Shown one piece after another: positions 22,592-33,882 of a stretch of 64,000 nt of DNA; the first letter of the stretch is position 1; every line of letters starts with the position of its first letter. The DNA lies in assembly GCA_030760725.1 (NCBI GenBank), contig JASWHV010000001.1:74297683-74361682 (forward strand). The letters run 5' to 3'. This DNA is from Neostapfia colusana. Its lineage: Eukaryota > Streptophyta > Magnoliopsida > Poales > Poaceae. Made by a program: the position numbers and the translations under genes. Under the pieces are notes generated by a model. It was not told the origin of the DNA and did not search any database. It worked only from the letters and a program-made list of their open reading frames with translations.

Positions 22592-24100
22592 TCGCTTGAG
22601 GTTTAACGCACTACAAAGGTCATCTTTTTTCAAAAATTTGGTGAGGAACGAGTTAGTAGCCCATATAAGGATGTTATTAGTGTATAGAAAGTGGCATACT
22701 AACCTATTTGCTTATGTCGGAAAATCGTGCATCTCGGGATGCTTTGTCTCGGCGGGGGGGGGGGGGGGTGCACGTAAGCGCTGTCCACCAGTGCGCACAA
22801 GCTGAAGGGTGGAGCCCCACGGGTGGCAGGTAACCTGACCCGCTTTAATATCCTCTACGACTCTTCATGTCGTTTGGGGTATTCGAGCAACGTCTGTCCC
22901 TGACGTGCTTTGGGCAACTTGGGAGACCCCATCACGTGGTCTGTATCGTGAACACGTAGCTCAAGGCGTGTTTGGCTTGAGAACATCCGGGTGAGTGATG
23001 ATGGCCGGGTGTATGAACTTTATGGATACCAGGCTCGGTGTACAGCCGAGTCTATTGAACAAGCTAGAACAGTACCGAAGACCTACCGGCTATATGGGAA
23101 CCGGGAAACCGATGTAACTCAGGTAGCTGGGTATTGAGGCATTGCCTGTCGTTCAGAGGGTAGGTTGAGAGCTCGAGGTGTAAATCGGCTGGCGGCACTG
23201 CGGATGCGCGCATAGAGACCTCTTGCTCGTGACGATAGGACCGGTTCAATATATGGCTGACGGGTGAAAGGTGGTTGCGTACGACGTCCGTTATGGTCGC
23301 TGTAGGCAACATCGAGTACGAGTGTACATGACGGGTTATTCTGGTAACCCTGCAGGTGTAAATCGATTATAATCGCCGTCCCTCGCGGTCAGTGAGTACC
23401 ACTTGTTCACTGTACCGTGACGTAGAAAGAACAGGCTAGATACATGTTAAAAGTTTGCTGATTTGCAAGTTATACCTTGCTTGTTAACGTCTTGTTGTAG
23501 TTTAGAGCTAATTAAAGTTCTTTTCAAACTTTGGGCAAAGTACATGAGAGAAATGTGTTTCTTGTTTGATTGCGGCTCTCTCATGTGCCTTAACGTAAGG
23601 TTCTCCACAACCTGCTGCTAAAACTTAAAAGTAAGATTCCATTAATTAGGTGAGTCCTTTGCAACTTATTTTTACCTCATGTACCCTGTAGCCATTCATG
23701 TAGAAGTTTCATGGATAGGAGAGACGGGTCAGTCTTGCTGAGCCATCGTGCTCACTGCTTGTGTTTGAAGCTTTTGCAGGGGTCTATGAGGAAGGGACTC
23801 CCGAGGAGGAGATGGAACCCCAGGCGGGGAACCCCTTCGAGTGGGAGTCGTGCATGCCGCCGTGTTAGTGTGTGTGCGTGCTAGCGGCGACACGTTCACG
23901 GGCTGAACATGAACTCGATGCATAGTCTACGCCTGTGAGTGTAGACTGAACATATTTGTTGTACAAATGTTCATAAACCTGTTTATGTAATAAAACTTTG
24001 CTTCCGCTTTATATCTTTGATGTGCGTTATCGGTGCTGTGCAACGCAGCACCCCTCAGCGTGATCCTGGCTCGACAAGGCCGTTTGGGGCCACATCAGCA

Positions 24101-24112
24101 TGGTATCAGAGC
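24101..24112 (+). other. Element C primer-binding site, copy 2
   Basis: An identical TGGTATCAGAGC in the duplicated unit, preceded by the same CATCAGCA. Downstream, 24563-25585 is leader with no ORF I can support. Confidence 0.85.
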
Positions 24113-25597
24113 TCGCTTGAGGTTTAACGCACTACAAAGGTAATCTTTTTTCGAATATTCTGTGAGGAACGAGTTAGTAGCCCATATAAGGATGTTATTA
24201 GTGTATAGAAAGTGGCATACTAACCTATTTGCTTATGTCGGAAAATCATGCATCTCGGGACGCTTTATGTCTTGGGGGGTGCATGTAAGCGCTGTCCACC
24301 AATGCGCACAAGCTGAAGGGTGGAGCCCTACGGGTGGCAGGTAACCTGACCCGCTTTAATATCCTCTACGACTCTTCATGTCATTTGGGGTATTCGAGCA
24401 ACGTCTGTCCCTGGCATGCTTTGGGAAACTTGGGAGACACTGTCACATGGTCTGTAACGTGAACACATAGCTCAAGGCATGTTTGGCTTGAGAACATCCG
24501 GGCGAGTGATGACGGCCAGGTGTATGAACTGTATGGATACCGGGCTCGGTGTGCAGCCGAGTCCGAAAATTGTATGAGTTATTTGCAGGTAGTTTAACCA
24601 TGAAATGGTAGACGTGTAGTATCCGTGTGTGAGAGACGCTTAGTGCCACTGAACTAACGAAGCCGGCTAAGTCCAGCATAGGTTTTTCTTTGTGAGGACG
24701 TAGTACCGACATAACTGGTGACGCATCGACGTCACACCCCACTAAATGAGCAACTTCATTGTAAAACTGAAAAGTTTCAATCTAGAGCACTAAAACTTTG
24801 ATGTAACCTCTTCCCTTAATCAGGATGTTCAATGTTAATAAGTTTTCAACTTATAGGATACTAAGGACAGATTCCTCTGTTTTCAGCTGAAATAGGGCTG
24901 AAGTTAATCAGAGGTTAGAGGTTGAGTCCTTTCGAGGTTAGGGTCATATGATACATTTCTGGAAAGATTTGGAAGAGCTTTACAACTGTTCTTTTGAGGT
25001 CCAGAGGTGTTTCATCCCTTAACCAATCGAAAAATGCAGTAGAGTTGAAACTGTCCAGAAAACAGGGCAGAACAAATACTCTCTGTAACTCTCTGTAAAT
25101 TGAGCATAACTTACTGAATAAAAATCCAAAAATAGAAAATGAGGTAGTTATGAAAAGTTAATGAGATGGGGTACAACTTTGTAACAGAAGGTTTCGTCAA
25201 ATTTGGTGTAGAGTTAACTGGATTTCTTGGATCAAATCAGTACCTCAAGCAGGGAGGTGCTGTCCAATTTTCTCCAGAAATTCTATCAGTTTGACATCTC
25301 ATAACCTTTGAACCAGGACAGACCTTAGGCCAAGCAAATACTTTCTGAAAATCTATTGAAGTTAGCTTTAACTTTGATGTTCAGCTCTAGAATTGGTTTT
25401 GCCTTTAGGATGGTCTAAATTAGATTGAAATGGAAACTGGTCAGGGCTGTTATAGTGGACAGCAGATCAGCAGTCAAACTTGTTTAAGTTTGAACTATGC
25501 TTCCAAGTTTTATGGGTTCAATGACATGTTTTATGTTAGAACTCAATGGTTTACTGTTCAAATAAATATTTGACATTTCTCAAATATGTTTTTACAG

Positions 25598-26557
25598 ATG
25601 ACAGTGGATAGACAGTTGGAGAACGGATGGGTGGAATCCCACTGTTCTCACCGCGGCGGTTATCCGGAAACGTTGAGGCAAATGCTTCAATATTTCGGGT
25701 ACAGCAAGATGCTGCAGTACTTCGCCAAGGAAGAAGGCGAGGAGGGGAACAAGACGTGGATGATCCATGTCGAAGTTCCTGCAGGACCTACGCCACCCGG
25801 TTGGGCACCGTTCACCGTCACGGTGAGAGGTAGACAGCCAGAGGGGATGTGGCAAGTGGCAGCCCGCGACACCATGTCGCGTTTCTGCCAACTACACGTG
25901 AGAGCTATGGAGGGAACTCCATACGCGCTCGTTCCGGTGGAGGGATGAGCTAATCATGTGGGGGGAAGGTACATGGAGGCAACAGATCCGGGTTGCCCAA
26001 GGTACAACCCCGCGGAGGCAAATCTCAGCCTCCAATTGAGGGTGGGAAAGGCCGTAATGGACAGCCAAGCTGTTCATACGGAATGTCTCGCCGTGAAGCT
26101 CAAAGAGAGCAACAGCCGTTGAGATCATTTCGAAATTGCTCACAGCGCACTCCACAATGTTCTCCTTCCGATGATAAAGCGACTGAACGAACAACACAAC
26201 CAGTTGCATCGTCTGAAGAAGGCAAAGAAGAAAAGCCATGTCGACATCACGGCTTTACAACAACAAATACAGGCTCTGACCCAGCAGAATGAGGTCCTCA
26301 CTCAAGAGCGGGATGACGCTATTGAGGAGGGGCAAGGCTGGGAAGAAGACTACAACCAGGCCATGGACGAGATGCACGCGTTGCAGGACCTTGTACCTCC
26401 GGTAATAGGCATACCAGTGGTAGGTGCAGTACCCGTGGTCTTGGGTCTTCCGGCAATGGGGGAACCCAAAACGGAAGAGGTGGTCATGGATCCGGAGCCA
26501 CCAGCAGAGGTAGCGGAGGAGGACGACCCACAGGAGGTCGAGTTCTACTCCGAGTAG
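25598..26557 (+). pseudogene. Element C extra ORF before gag (coiled-coil protein, two in-frame TGA)
   Basis: One reading frame of 319 codons from ATGACAGTGG to TAG, interrupted by TGA at 25946-25948 and 26120-26122; both could be decayed CGA codons. The first 116 residues form a compact domain (GYPETLRQML, WMIHVEVPAGP, FCQLHVRAMEG). A coiled coil (KKAKKKSHVDITALQQQI) and an acidic Pro/Glu-rich tail follow. The start sits directly after an acceptor-like TTTTTACAG. It shows no similarity by eye to the H3-tail ORF of B, E and F, although it occupies the same slot and has a similar domain-coiled coil-acidic tail layout. The function is not known to me. Confidence 0.65.
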
Positions 26558-26830
26558 GAGGTTACCGTTGCCGAGTAGGGCAGCAAGGGTGATGTAACCA
26601 AAACTTTTATAATTGGTGACATGTCGTGTAGACAGTAGCATATGTATAGGTAGTGAAGACATGAGCACGAATTCTCAGAGACCGAGAATAATGTATCTTG
26701 TATAAAGTTTATGCTTTATCAATATATGTGAATGTTGTGCAAATGATTCATGCATCACTTCAAATACTTACTGTTTCATATGGAATTTTAAGCATGACAT
26801 GTTCTGATCGCTGCTGTTTTGAATTTCAGA

Positions 26831-27985
26831 ATGACTCGTACTTGTGCCAACCTGGACGTTGGGGGTTCCAGTCAGGGGGGAGAGACCTCTCAACAGCCTC
26901 CCGAGGATTCCTCGGGACAGCAACAGTAACAGCAACAACTGCCACCGCCACCGCCAACGGTTACTTTGGCTGATATTGTGGCAGCGGTGGCGGGCTCTCA
27001 CCAGCAGCACACGAAGTTGCTGCAAACTCTTATTGCAAATATGTCTCGACCAGAGAGGCGTCAAGATCGCGAGGAGCGCCAACAAAGCTCCTATTCCAAT
27101 TTTCTGGCTACTCATCCCCTGGTATTCTCAAGGGCGGATGAACCCCTCGATGCGGACAACTGGCTCCGCACGATGGAGATGAAGTTCGGGCTGCTCCAAG
27201 TGAGTGAGCAGCGCAAGACTCAGATCGCGGCCCAACAGCTCCAAGGATCCGCGAGTGCTTGGTGGGCGAACTATTGTGCTTCACAACCCACCGAGCGAGT
27301 TATGACCTGGGCAGAATTTCGAACGGTCTTCAGGGCCTATCACATACCGCTGGGTCTCATGAAGAGAAAGACACAGGAGTACTTACGCCTGCATCAAGGG
27401 AACCGGAACGCGCTGGAATACTCCAGTGTGTTCAATGATTTTGCGCTACGCTTCGTATCACGCCGATACCGACGAGAAGCGGCAGGATCATTTCTACCAG
27501 GGGCTTAACCCACTCCTAAAGGACAAGCTGGCGATGTTCAATCGCGGCAGCCTCAACGATATAATTGATGCTGCGATTGTTCAGGAGGACTACGGCAAGG
27601 AGTTAGCGGCGGCGGAAAGGAAGTGAAGCGCGCCGCAAAGCAGCGGAGAAGGAGGTGATCCTTCTCAAAAATACCGGATGTTGAATCGCCCGCCATCAGG
27701 TCCACGCTGGCAGCCACCACAGAGGCCGATGCTATTCCGCAGTCGGCCATATTCTCCACCGGCATTCCGGCTGGCTCTGCTAGTAGCACCTCCGCAGCAA
27801 CAAAAGCAGCAGCGGCGATGCCGCGTGCGTATGCACCTCAGCAGCGCATGCCGAGCTTCCGTCCCCCAAGCACCGGCCAAGTAGCAGTCACATGCTACAA
27901 ATGTGGTCGTCCCAGACACTTCACCAACAATTGTCCTGAGAGGCAAGGCGGCAGAGTTGCACCACAGCTTCCGGGGAGGAATTAG
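26831..27985 (+). pseudogene. Element C gag, broken
   Basis: ATG at 26831, one base after an acceptor-like GAATTTCAG. N-terminal Gln/Pro-rich segment with TAA at 26927-26929 (was Gln), then the capsid domain (NFLATHPLVFSRADEP, WLRTMEMKFGLL, WAEFRTVFRAYHIP). Near 27450 the frame shifts, with TGA at 27624-27626, and it shifts back before the knuckle CYKCGRPRHFTNNC at about 27893-27934. An in-frame TAG (27983-27985) then separates it from protease. This is a non-functional copy. Confidence 0.88.
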
Positions 27986-30829
27986 CCCCGGAACCCCACT
28001 AATGCGCAGCGGGCAAACCCTAGGCCCGGCACCGTCTACCAACTTGCCATAGAGGACGTGCCGGAGGGAGAGCCAATCCTTGTGGGTATGTTCCAACTCC
28101 ACCAGCATCCCGCCATAGTATTATTTGATTCAGGCGCCACGCACAATTTTATTAGCCAAGCTTTCATTGCTAAATACAGCTTGCAAATACTACCCACCGA
28201 TAGTCCATACTTGATTTGTTCACCGGGTGGGAAAATTTCAGCAAGCATGATTGTTCCAAAGGCGCCATTATGCTTAGCGGGTAGAGTGTACCCTACGTCT
28301 CTCATAATTTTAGAGGGACAGAAGGTCGATGTCATCCTAGGGATGTCGTGGTTAACCTGCCACGGCGCTGTTTTAGACACCGTCCTCCGAGTCGTGCATC
28401 TACACTCAGAAATGCATGAGTCACACTCTTTATTTCTGTACAGTCCAGAAATAAAACTTCCAACTCTATATAAGTCCACAACTATCAGATTGGAAGACAT
28501 TCCAGTAGTCCACGAGTTCCCTGACGTGTTCCCAGATGATTTACCAGGAATGCTGCCCGACCGAGAGGTGGAGTTCAAGATTGAACTTGCACCGAGAACC
28601 ATGCCAATATCCCGAAGGCCGTACAAGATGGCGCCCAAGGAATTGGCTGAACTGAAGACGCAGTTAACTTACCTGCTGGAGAAGGGTTTTATTAGGCCGA
28701 GCTCCTCGCCATGGGGCTGTTCGGCATTATTCGGGAAGAAGAAAGACGAGACGTTACGGCTTTGCGTGGATTATCATCCATTAAACGCCGTAACCATCAA
28801 GAACAAGTACCCGTTCCCACGGATCGACATGTTGTTTGATCAGTTGGTTGAAGCAAAGATCTTTTCCAAGATGGACTTAAGATCCGGGTACCATCAGATT
28901 AAAATACGGGCTGAGGATATTCCGAAGACGGCTTTCTCGATGAGGTATGGACTTTATGAGTACCTGGTCATGTCCTTCGGCCTCACAAATGCTCCAGCTC
29001 ATTTCATGTATTTGATGAACTCGGTATTCATGCCGGAGCTGGACAAGTTTGTCGTGGTCTTCGTCAGCGACATATTGGTATATTCCAAGTCGGAGGAAGA
29101 ACACAGGAAGCATCTGTGTATAGTCTTGCAACGGCTGCGGGATCACAAGCTTTACGCGAAATTCAGCAAGTGCGAATTCTGGATATCGCAAGTGCCTTTT
29201 CTCGGGCATATTATTTCAGCGGATGGAATCTCTGTGGACCCGAGTAAAATCACACAAGTGCTGAATTGGAAGTCCCCGAGGACTGTTCACGAGGCACGGA
29301 GTTTCCTCGGACTCGCGGGATATTATCGGAGGTTCATTCCGAACTTCTCGAAGATTGCCAAGCCTATGACAGAGCTGCTGAAGAAGGCTACCAAATATGT
29401 TTGGAGTCCAGCATATGAAGCAGCGTTCAAGGCCTTAGTAAAGCACCTAACATCAGCACCGGTTTTGGCGCAGCCGAACACAACAAAACCGTTCGATGTG
29501 TACTGCGACGCATACGGCATTGGGCTCGGATGTGTGCTGATGCAAGACCGAAGGGTGGTCGCATATGGATCACGGCAGCTCAGAAACCATGAGCTGAATT
29601 ATCCAACTCACTGGGCGTCCGAGTGTGATACATGTCGAAGGGTGAAGGCAGACCACATGAGGAAGCCGGGACTGTTACAATCACTGGGCGTTCCTGCCTG
29701 GAAGTGGGAAGATGTGAGCATGGACTTCATCGTCGGTTTACCCACCACTTTTCAGAAGCATGATTCTGTGTGGGTGATCATCGACCGGCTCACCAAAGTT
29801 GCCCATTTCATCCCGGTCAATACCAACTACAACGCCAAGAAGTACGCTGAATTGTACATCTCACGGATCCTATGCTTATACAGCGTGCCCCATACCACCA
29901 TATCTGATCGGGGCACTTTATTTGTGTCCCATTTCTGGGAGCAGCTACACGCTGCGTTGGGGACAAAGCTAATCCGTAGTTCAGCGTACCACCCGCAGAC
30001 GGATGGACAAACCGAGCGGGTAAATCAGATTTTAGAAGACATGCTACAAGCTTGCGCCATCAACCACGGTAAGAATTGGGATAATTACTTGCCGTTGGCC
30101 GAGTTCTCGTACAACAATTGGTACCAAGCTAGCATCAATATGGCGCCTTACGAGGCACTATACGGGAGAAAATGCCGCACACCACTGAATTGGTGTGAGT
30201 CTGGCGAAAGGGTCACCTTCGGGATTGATATTGTCAACAACGAGGAGGAAAGGGTTCAGCTGATTCAAGCGAACCTAAAAGCCGCCCAATCCTGACAGAA
30301 ACAATATGCGGACTGGAGAAGACGCCCATTACAGTTCGAAGTCGGGGATCATGTATATCTACGTGTGTCTCAAATGAAGGGTGTGAACAGATTCGGGGTG
30401 AGAGGAAAGTCGGCACCCTGATTCATCGGTCCGTTTCAGATTACAGAAAGATGTGGATCAGTAGCATACCGGCTGAAATTACCAGAAGCGCTTTCCGGTG
30501 TGCACGACTTCTTTCACATCTCCCATCTGAGGAAGTGTCTTAAGCTATCAACTTCCATTCAGCTGGAGGATATAGAAGAACTGAAACCGGATCTCACGTA
30601 TCGGGAGGAACCGGTTCAGATTATTGATGAAAAGGCCCGAACCACACGCAACCGTACGTTGTGGTTCTACAAAGTTCTATGGAGTAATCACTCTGTAGAC
30701 GAAGCGACATGGGAGAGCGAAGGATTTCTTCGCGCTAACTACTCGATTTTTTCACGTTGCATATACGGTAATCTTCCACTGTCCCCTCTATCATTTTCAC
30801 CTTATAATCTCGGGACAAGATTCTTTTAA
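27986..30829 (+). pseudogene. Element C pol with internal RNase H/integrase deletion
   Basis: One frame, in frame with the gag start. Protease LFDSGATHNFI is near 28125. RT has IRPSSSPWG (28690) and, at the active site, FVSDIL (29060-29077) instead of FIDDIL: the first Asp of the pair is Ser. RNase H begins (CDAYG near 29508), but after YPTH (29611) the frame jumps to ECDTC. About 206 residues present in G are missing, comprising the rest of RNase H and the HHCC histidines. The integrase core has SDRG and QTER. TGA at 30293-30295 and 30419-30421 precede the chromodomain-like tail (EPVQIIDEKARTTRNRTLWF). Dead on several counts. Confidence 0.92.
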
Positions 30830-30838
30830 GGGGGAGAA
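30806..30838 (+). other. Element C hairpin and polypurine tract
   Basis: AATCTCG-GGA-CAAGATT (30806-30822, one arm mismatch) overlaps the end of pol; the purine tract AAGGGGGAGAA then leads to the 3' LTR. Confidence 0.8.
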
Positions 30839-33207
30839 TGTAAGGGCCTAAGTTTTTGACACATATTCAAAGTGTTCATCACCACACACACACTTCATTT
30901 GAAGAAACTTGATGAATACATTTGAAGAGCAAGTAAACACCATCCACATGCTCATTAGAGAATAAACTCACAAGATGCAAATGTGACATTTCCCACATGC
31001 GTCATATAAGGGCTGGGCATATGAAAAACCCTTACACCTTGCTAGGAACGTCTATGCCAAATTTCACCCAAATTCAAAACCTTTTTGAAGTCTTTTTGGG
31101 TATAAATAGAAAGAGGGCGGTTTGAACTCAAATTAAAATTCAAACTATTTCCATCCCATGAATTCAAAAGTGGGAGGCATATTCTTACTCAGCACATTTT
31201 TGTGAGCTCACACACCAATTTTCACTCCATTTGGAGTTGTTCTTGACCAGAGCTAAGTTTAACAAATTCAAACTTTATTTGAATTTCAAACAGCATATGT
31301 GCTGAAAATACATTCAAACAATTCCCAATTTGAATTCTATCCAATTCAAATGGCCAGAGGGTAGATAATTCCAATGACCAGGGTTATTTGGGTCTCTACT
31401 GTTTAGAGCAGTTGGGAAAATTCAATTTCAGAGGTTAAAACCGGAGTGGGACCCACATGTCAGCCTCACCAGTGTTCTAACCGACTGAAGTCACCGCAGC
31501 TCGGATCTTGCGCGTGACCGCGCGAGCGCCACGGCAATTGCCGACCGCTGCCACCTCCTTGTCACCGATCAGAGCCCCAAACCGACGTCCCCAGCTATAT
31601 ATCTTCGAGCTGCCGCTGGCAGCAACCCATTTTCACGCCGCCTCAACGTTTCCAGCGCTGAGAAACCCGAGCTGATCGCCGCACAGCTCCACCGCATCAC
31701 CTCACCGTCGACCGGCCAACACAGTCTTCCACCACAAACTGAGGCTACAAACGGCACCGCCGGTCCTTGCTCGACGTATTACAGCCTTCAGCTCCTCGTG
31801 ATCAGCTTCGGTTGAGCCTGTCCGAGCCAAGCTTCCATCGCTCAGTCAACCCAAGAGCTCCTCCAACTCGACGCCATCGCCCGAGCAGCTCTAAGCTTCT
31901 CCAGCACGACAAAGGTGTCTCTGAGGTTAGCATCGAAGTCTAGTAGCTCTCCCTGAACTCCCTAGGTCCCTCTTAGCGCCGGTTAACCGGAATTTCATTT
32001 TTCCCGATGATCACCGTATAGAGCACCGAGGACCAAAACTCAAAATTCATCTCGATCACTGGTAATCTTGGTCAAGCTGAAGCTAGGATAGCACCTCACG
32101 GTCACCTCGGCCAAATCTTAGCGGCGATGATCGGCCCAGTGAGCAGAGCAACGGATTTTGGCCACCGCCGGTGAAAACGGCTCGGGTCTCCGGTGAGGTC
32201 TACTTTCCCGGCGATCTCCGTCCAAGAGAAGGGCAGGGTTAGCTACCCCGTGTCCCAGTGATGCTTTACGAACCATTGGTTGATCGGGTTCACTGCCGAG
32301 ACGAGCTGGCACCGTCGGACCCGAGCTCATCTTCCGCATCCGCTGTCGCCGACTAGGTTTCCGGCGATGTCGAGGTCCGAGAGGTTGCCCCGCGTGTGTG
32401 CCGTGCTCCAAGGATCACGTAGGAAGAAACTGTGTCAAAAATTAGGCAGTAGCGGCCGAGAACGAACCGCGCCACCGTCGCTGGGCGTCGCGCGCTCGGG
32501 CGCTGGCAGGAGGTAGACGAAGGCACTGTGTGTGGGACCCACATGCAGTGTTTTAAACATTTCCCAATTTTCAGTTTTAGTTCAAACTTCAAACCCATAT
32601 AACTTTGGCTAGGAAACTCCAAATCGAGTGAACCAAATTTTGTTGGATTCAGCTCTCTGAGTACTTTCCAGCAAATCAATTTTCACTTCATGAAAGTCTT
32701 TAGTTCTCCAGAATTAATTCTTCAAATTTTAAACTGTTGGGAATTTTAATTGGAGAACCCCTTGGAGGAAAATTCTGAAATTTTGCTGAGATGTTCACCA
32801 AAATTTCTCTGAGCTACCATAAAAATTCAGATCCATTTGAGCGCATTTGATCCACCTAATGGTGTGATTAATAAAACTGTTCAAGAGAAAATAGAAAATG
32901 TCCAGAAAAATTTTCAGAATTTCTCTGAAATTGTTTCTTTAGCTAGGAACCTTCAAATTAAGTGAGATCAACTCTATTAGAACCCTCTGAATACCTAGTT
33001 TTCAGAAAGTCATGGCTTGCTCCATGAAAATCCCTAGAACACCCTAGGAGCTCCAATTAAGGTCAAGTACATAATTATTTGTGGAGAGCTCAAATGAGCT
33101 TTGCTGCAAATGAAACTTGGTCAAGTCTTTGTTTAGATTCTATCCAAACCACAGTAAAAATTTCAGAGTTAGTGGGTCTGTCTAGTAAGACTAATAGTCT
33201 TCACAAG
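30839..33207 (+). repeat. Element C 3' LTR, interrupted by element D
   Basis: Starts TGTAAGGGCC and parallels 18709-21085 of the 5' LTR, including the promoter block and donor-like CTGAG|GTTAGC near 31925. It stops at CACAAG (33207), where the 5' copy continues TTTAAATTTAATTC. Its remainder lies beyond the window. ORFs within it (for example 32353-32679 minus) have counterparts in the 5' LTR but no protein features. Confidence 0.9.
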
Positions 33208-33274
33208 TGTAACACCCTCAAATTCATTTCCATGCATTGCATACATTTTTGATGTAGAGAAACATTATAAAAGA

Positions 33275-33645
33275 TGTAGAAATGGAGAAAGAACCATAGA
33301 AATGGAGAAAAGAACCATAGAAATGGAGAAAGAACCATAGAAATGAAGGAACCATAGAAATGGAGAAAGAACCATAGAAATGGAGGAAAAACCACAGAAA
33401 TGGAGAATGGAATATAGAAATGGAGAATGGGGCATAGAAATGGAGAAGGGCAGTGTAGAAATGGAGAATTGGACATAGAAATAGAGAGGGGAACGTAGAA
33501 ATGGAGAATGGGACATAGAAATGGAGAGGGGAACGTAGAAATGGAGAATGGGACATAGAAATGGAGAGGGGAATGTAGAAATGGAGAATGGGACATAGAA
33601 ATGGAGAGGGGAATGTAGAAATGGAGCAAGTGACATAGAAATGGT
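33275..33645. repeat. Minisatellite, 20-bp units with 40-bp higher order
   Basis: Repeats of about 20 bp around AGAAATGGAGAA. Units alternate between GAATGGGACAT and GAGGGGAACGT endings in 33480-33645, giving a 40-bp superunit; the first part uses an AGAACCAT variant. It creates three long overlapping minus-strand ORFs with a repeated FHFY-like peptide, an artefact of the repeat. Confidence 0.9.
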
Positions 33646-33874
33646 GAGGAATGGGAAAAAGATAGCTGAGATAAGACAATCCCAAATTTCCCCAAATTTC
33701 CCCCAAAATTTCCAAATTCCCCAATTCCACAAAAGGGGAATTTTCCCCACATTTGGGGGGGATAAAATCCCCAAGGCCGCCGCACCTAACTGAAAATATA
33801 ATTTTGTTGACGTCCAAAATTGAGTTGGACTCTTATTTGAGCTCCAATTGGAGTAGGACTCCTCTTTTTCCCCT

Positions 33875-33882
33875 TATAAATA
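33875..33882 (+). promoter_or_regulatory. TATA box of element D, abutting insertion of E
   Basis: TATAAATA after a C/T-rich stretch; the next base is the first base of element E. The last five bases (AAATA) are the candidate TSD of E. Confidence 0.6.

Larger units (their letters stand above)
21592..24562 (+). repeat. Tandem duplication of LTR end, PBS and leader in element C
   Basis: Two adjacent copies, about 21592-23053 and 23054-24562, start at the same TTGAACAAGCTAG motif. Offset is 1,462 bp at the start and about 1,521 bp at the PBS, because the second copy holds an extra block of about 60 bp near 23314-23376. Each copy contains the end of U5, a TGGTATCAGAGC primer site (22580 and 24101) and the first leader sequence. 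The first copy has a run of 15 G (22754-22768), against 6 G in the second. Confidence 0.9.
33208..33882 (+). mobile_element. Element D: U3 fragment of a further LTR element
   Basis: Begins TGTAACACCCTC at the point where the C LTR is broken, so it is an LTR terminus in plus orientation. The visible 675 bp are a minisatellite (33275-33645), C/A-rich low-complexity sequence with an inverted GGGGAATTTTCCCC, and a TATA box at its right end where E is inserted. Whether it is a 5' LTR or a solo LTR cannot be told. Confidence 0.75.

Noticed and set aside
33275..33645. CRISPR-like array
   Set aside because: Units are contiguous with no unique spacers, in a plant transposon context; it is an ordinary minisatellite.
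33201..33817. Three overlapping minus-strand ORFs of 169-197 codons rich in Phe, His and Ser
   Set aside because: They are produced by the 20-bp minisatellite, which is open in all three frames and repeats the same peptide every 60 nt; no start context or domain.
30839..33882. Treating D as part of the element C LTR
   Set aside because: The 5' LTR of C continues with unrelated sequence after CACAAG, and D opens with an LTR-type TGTAACACC terminus.
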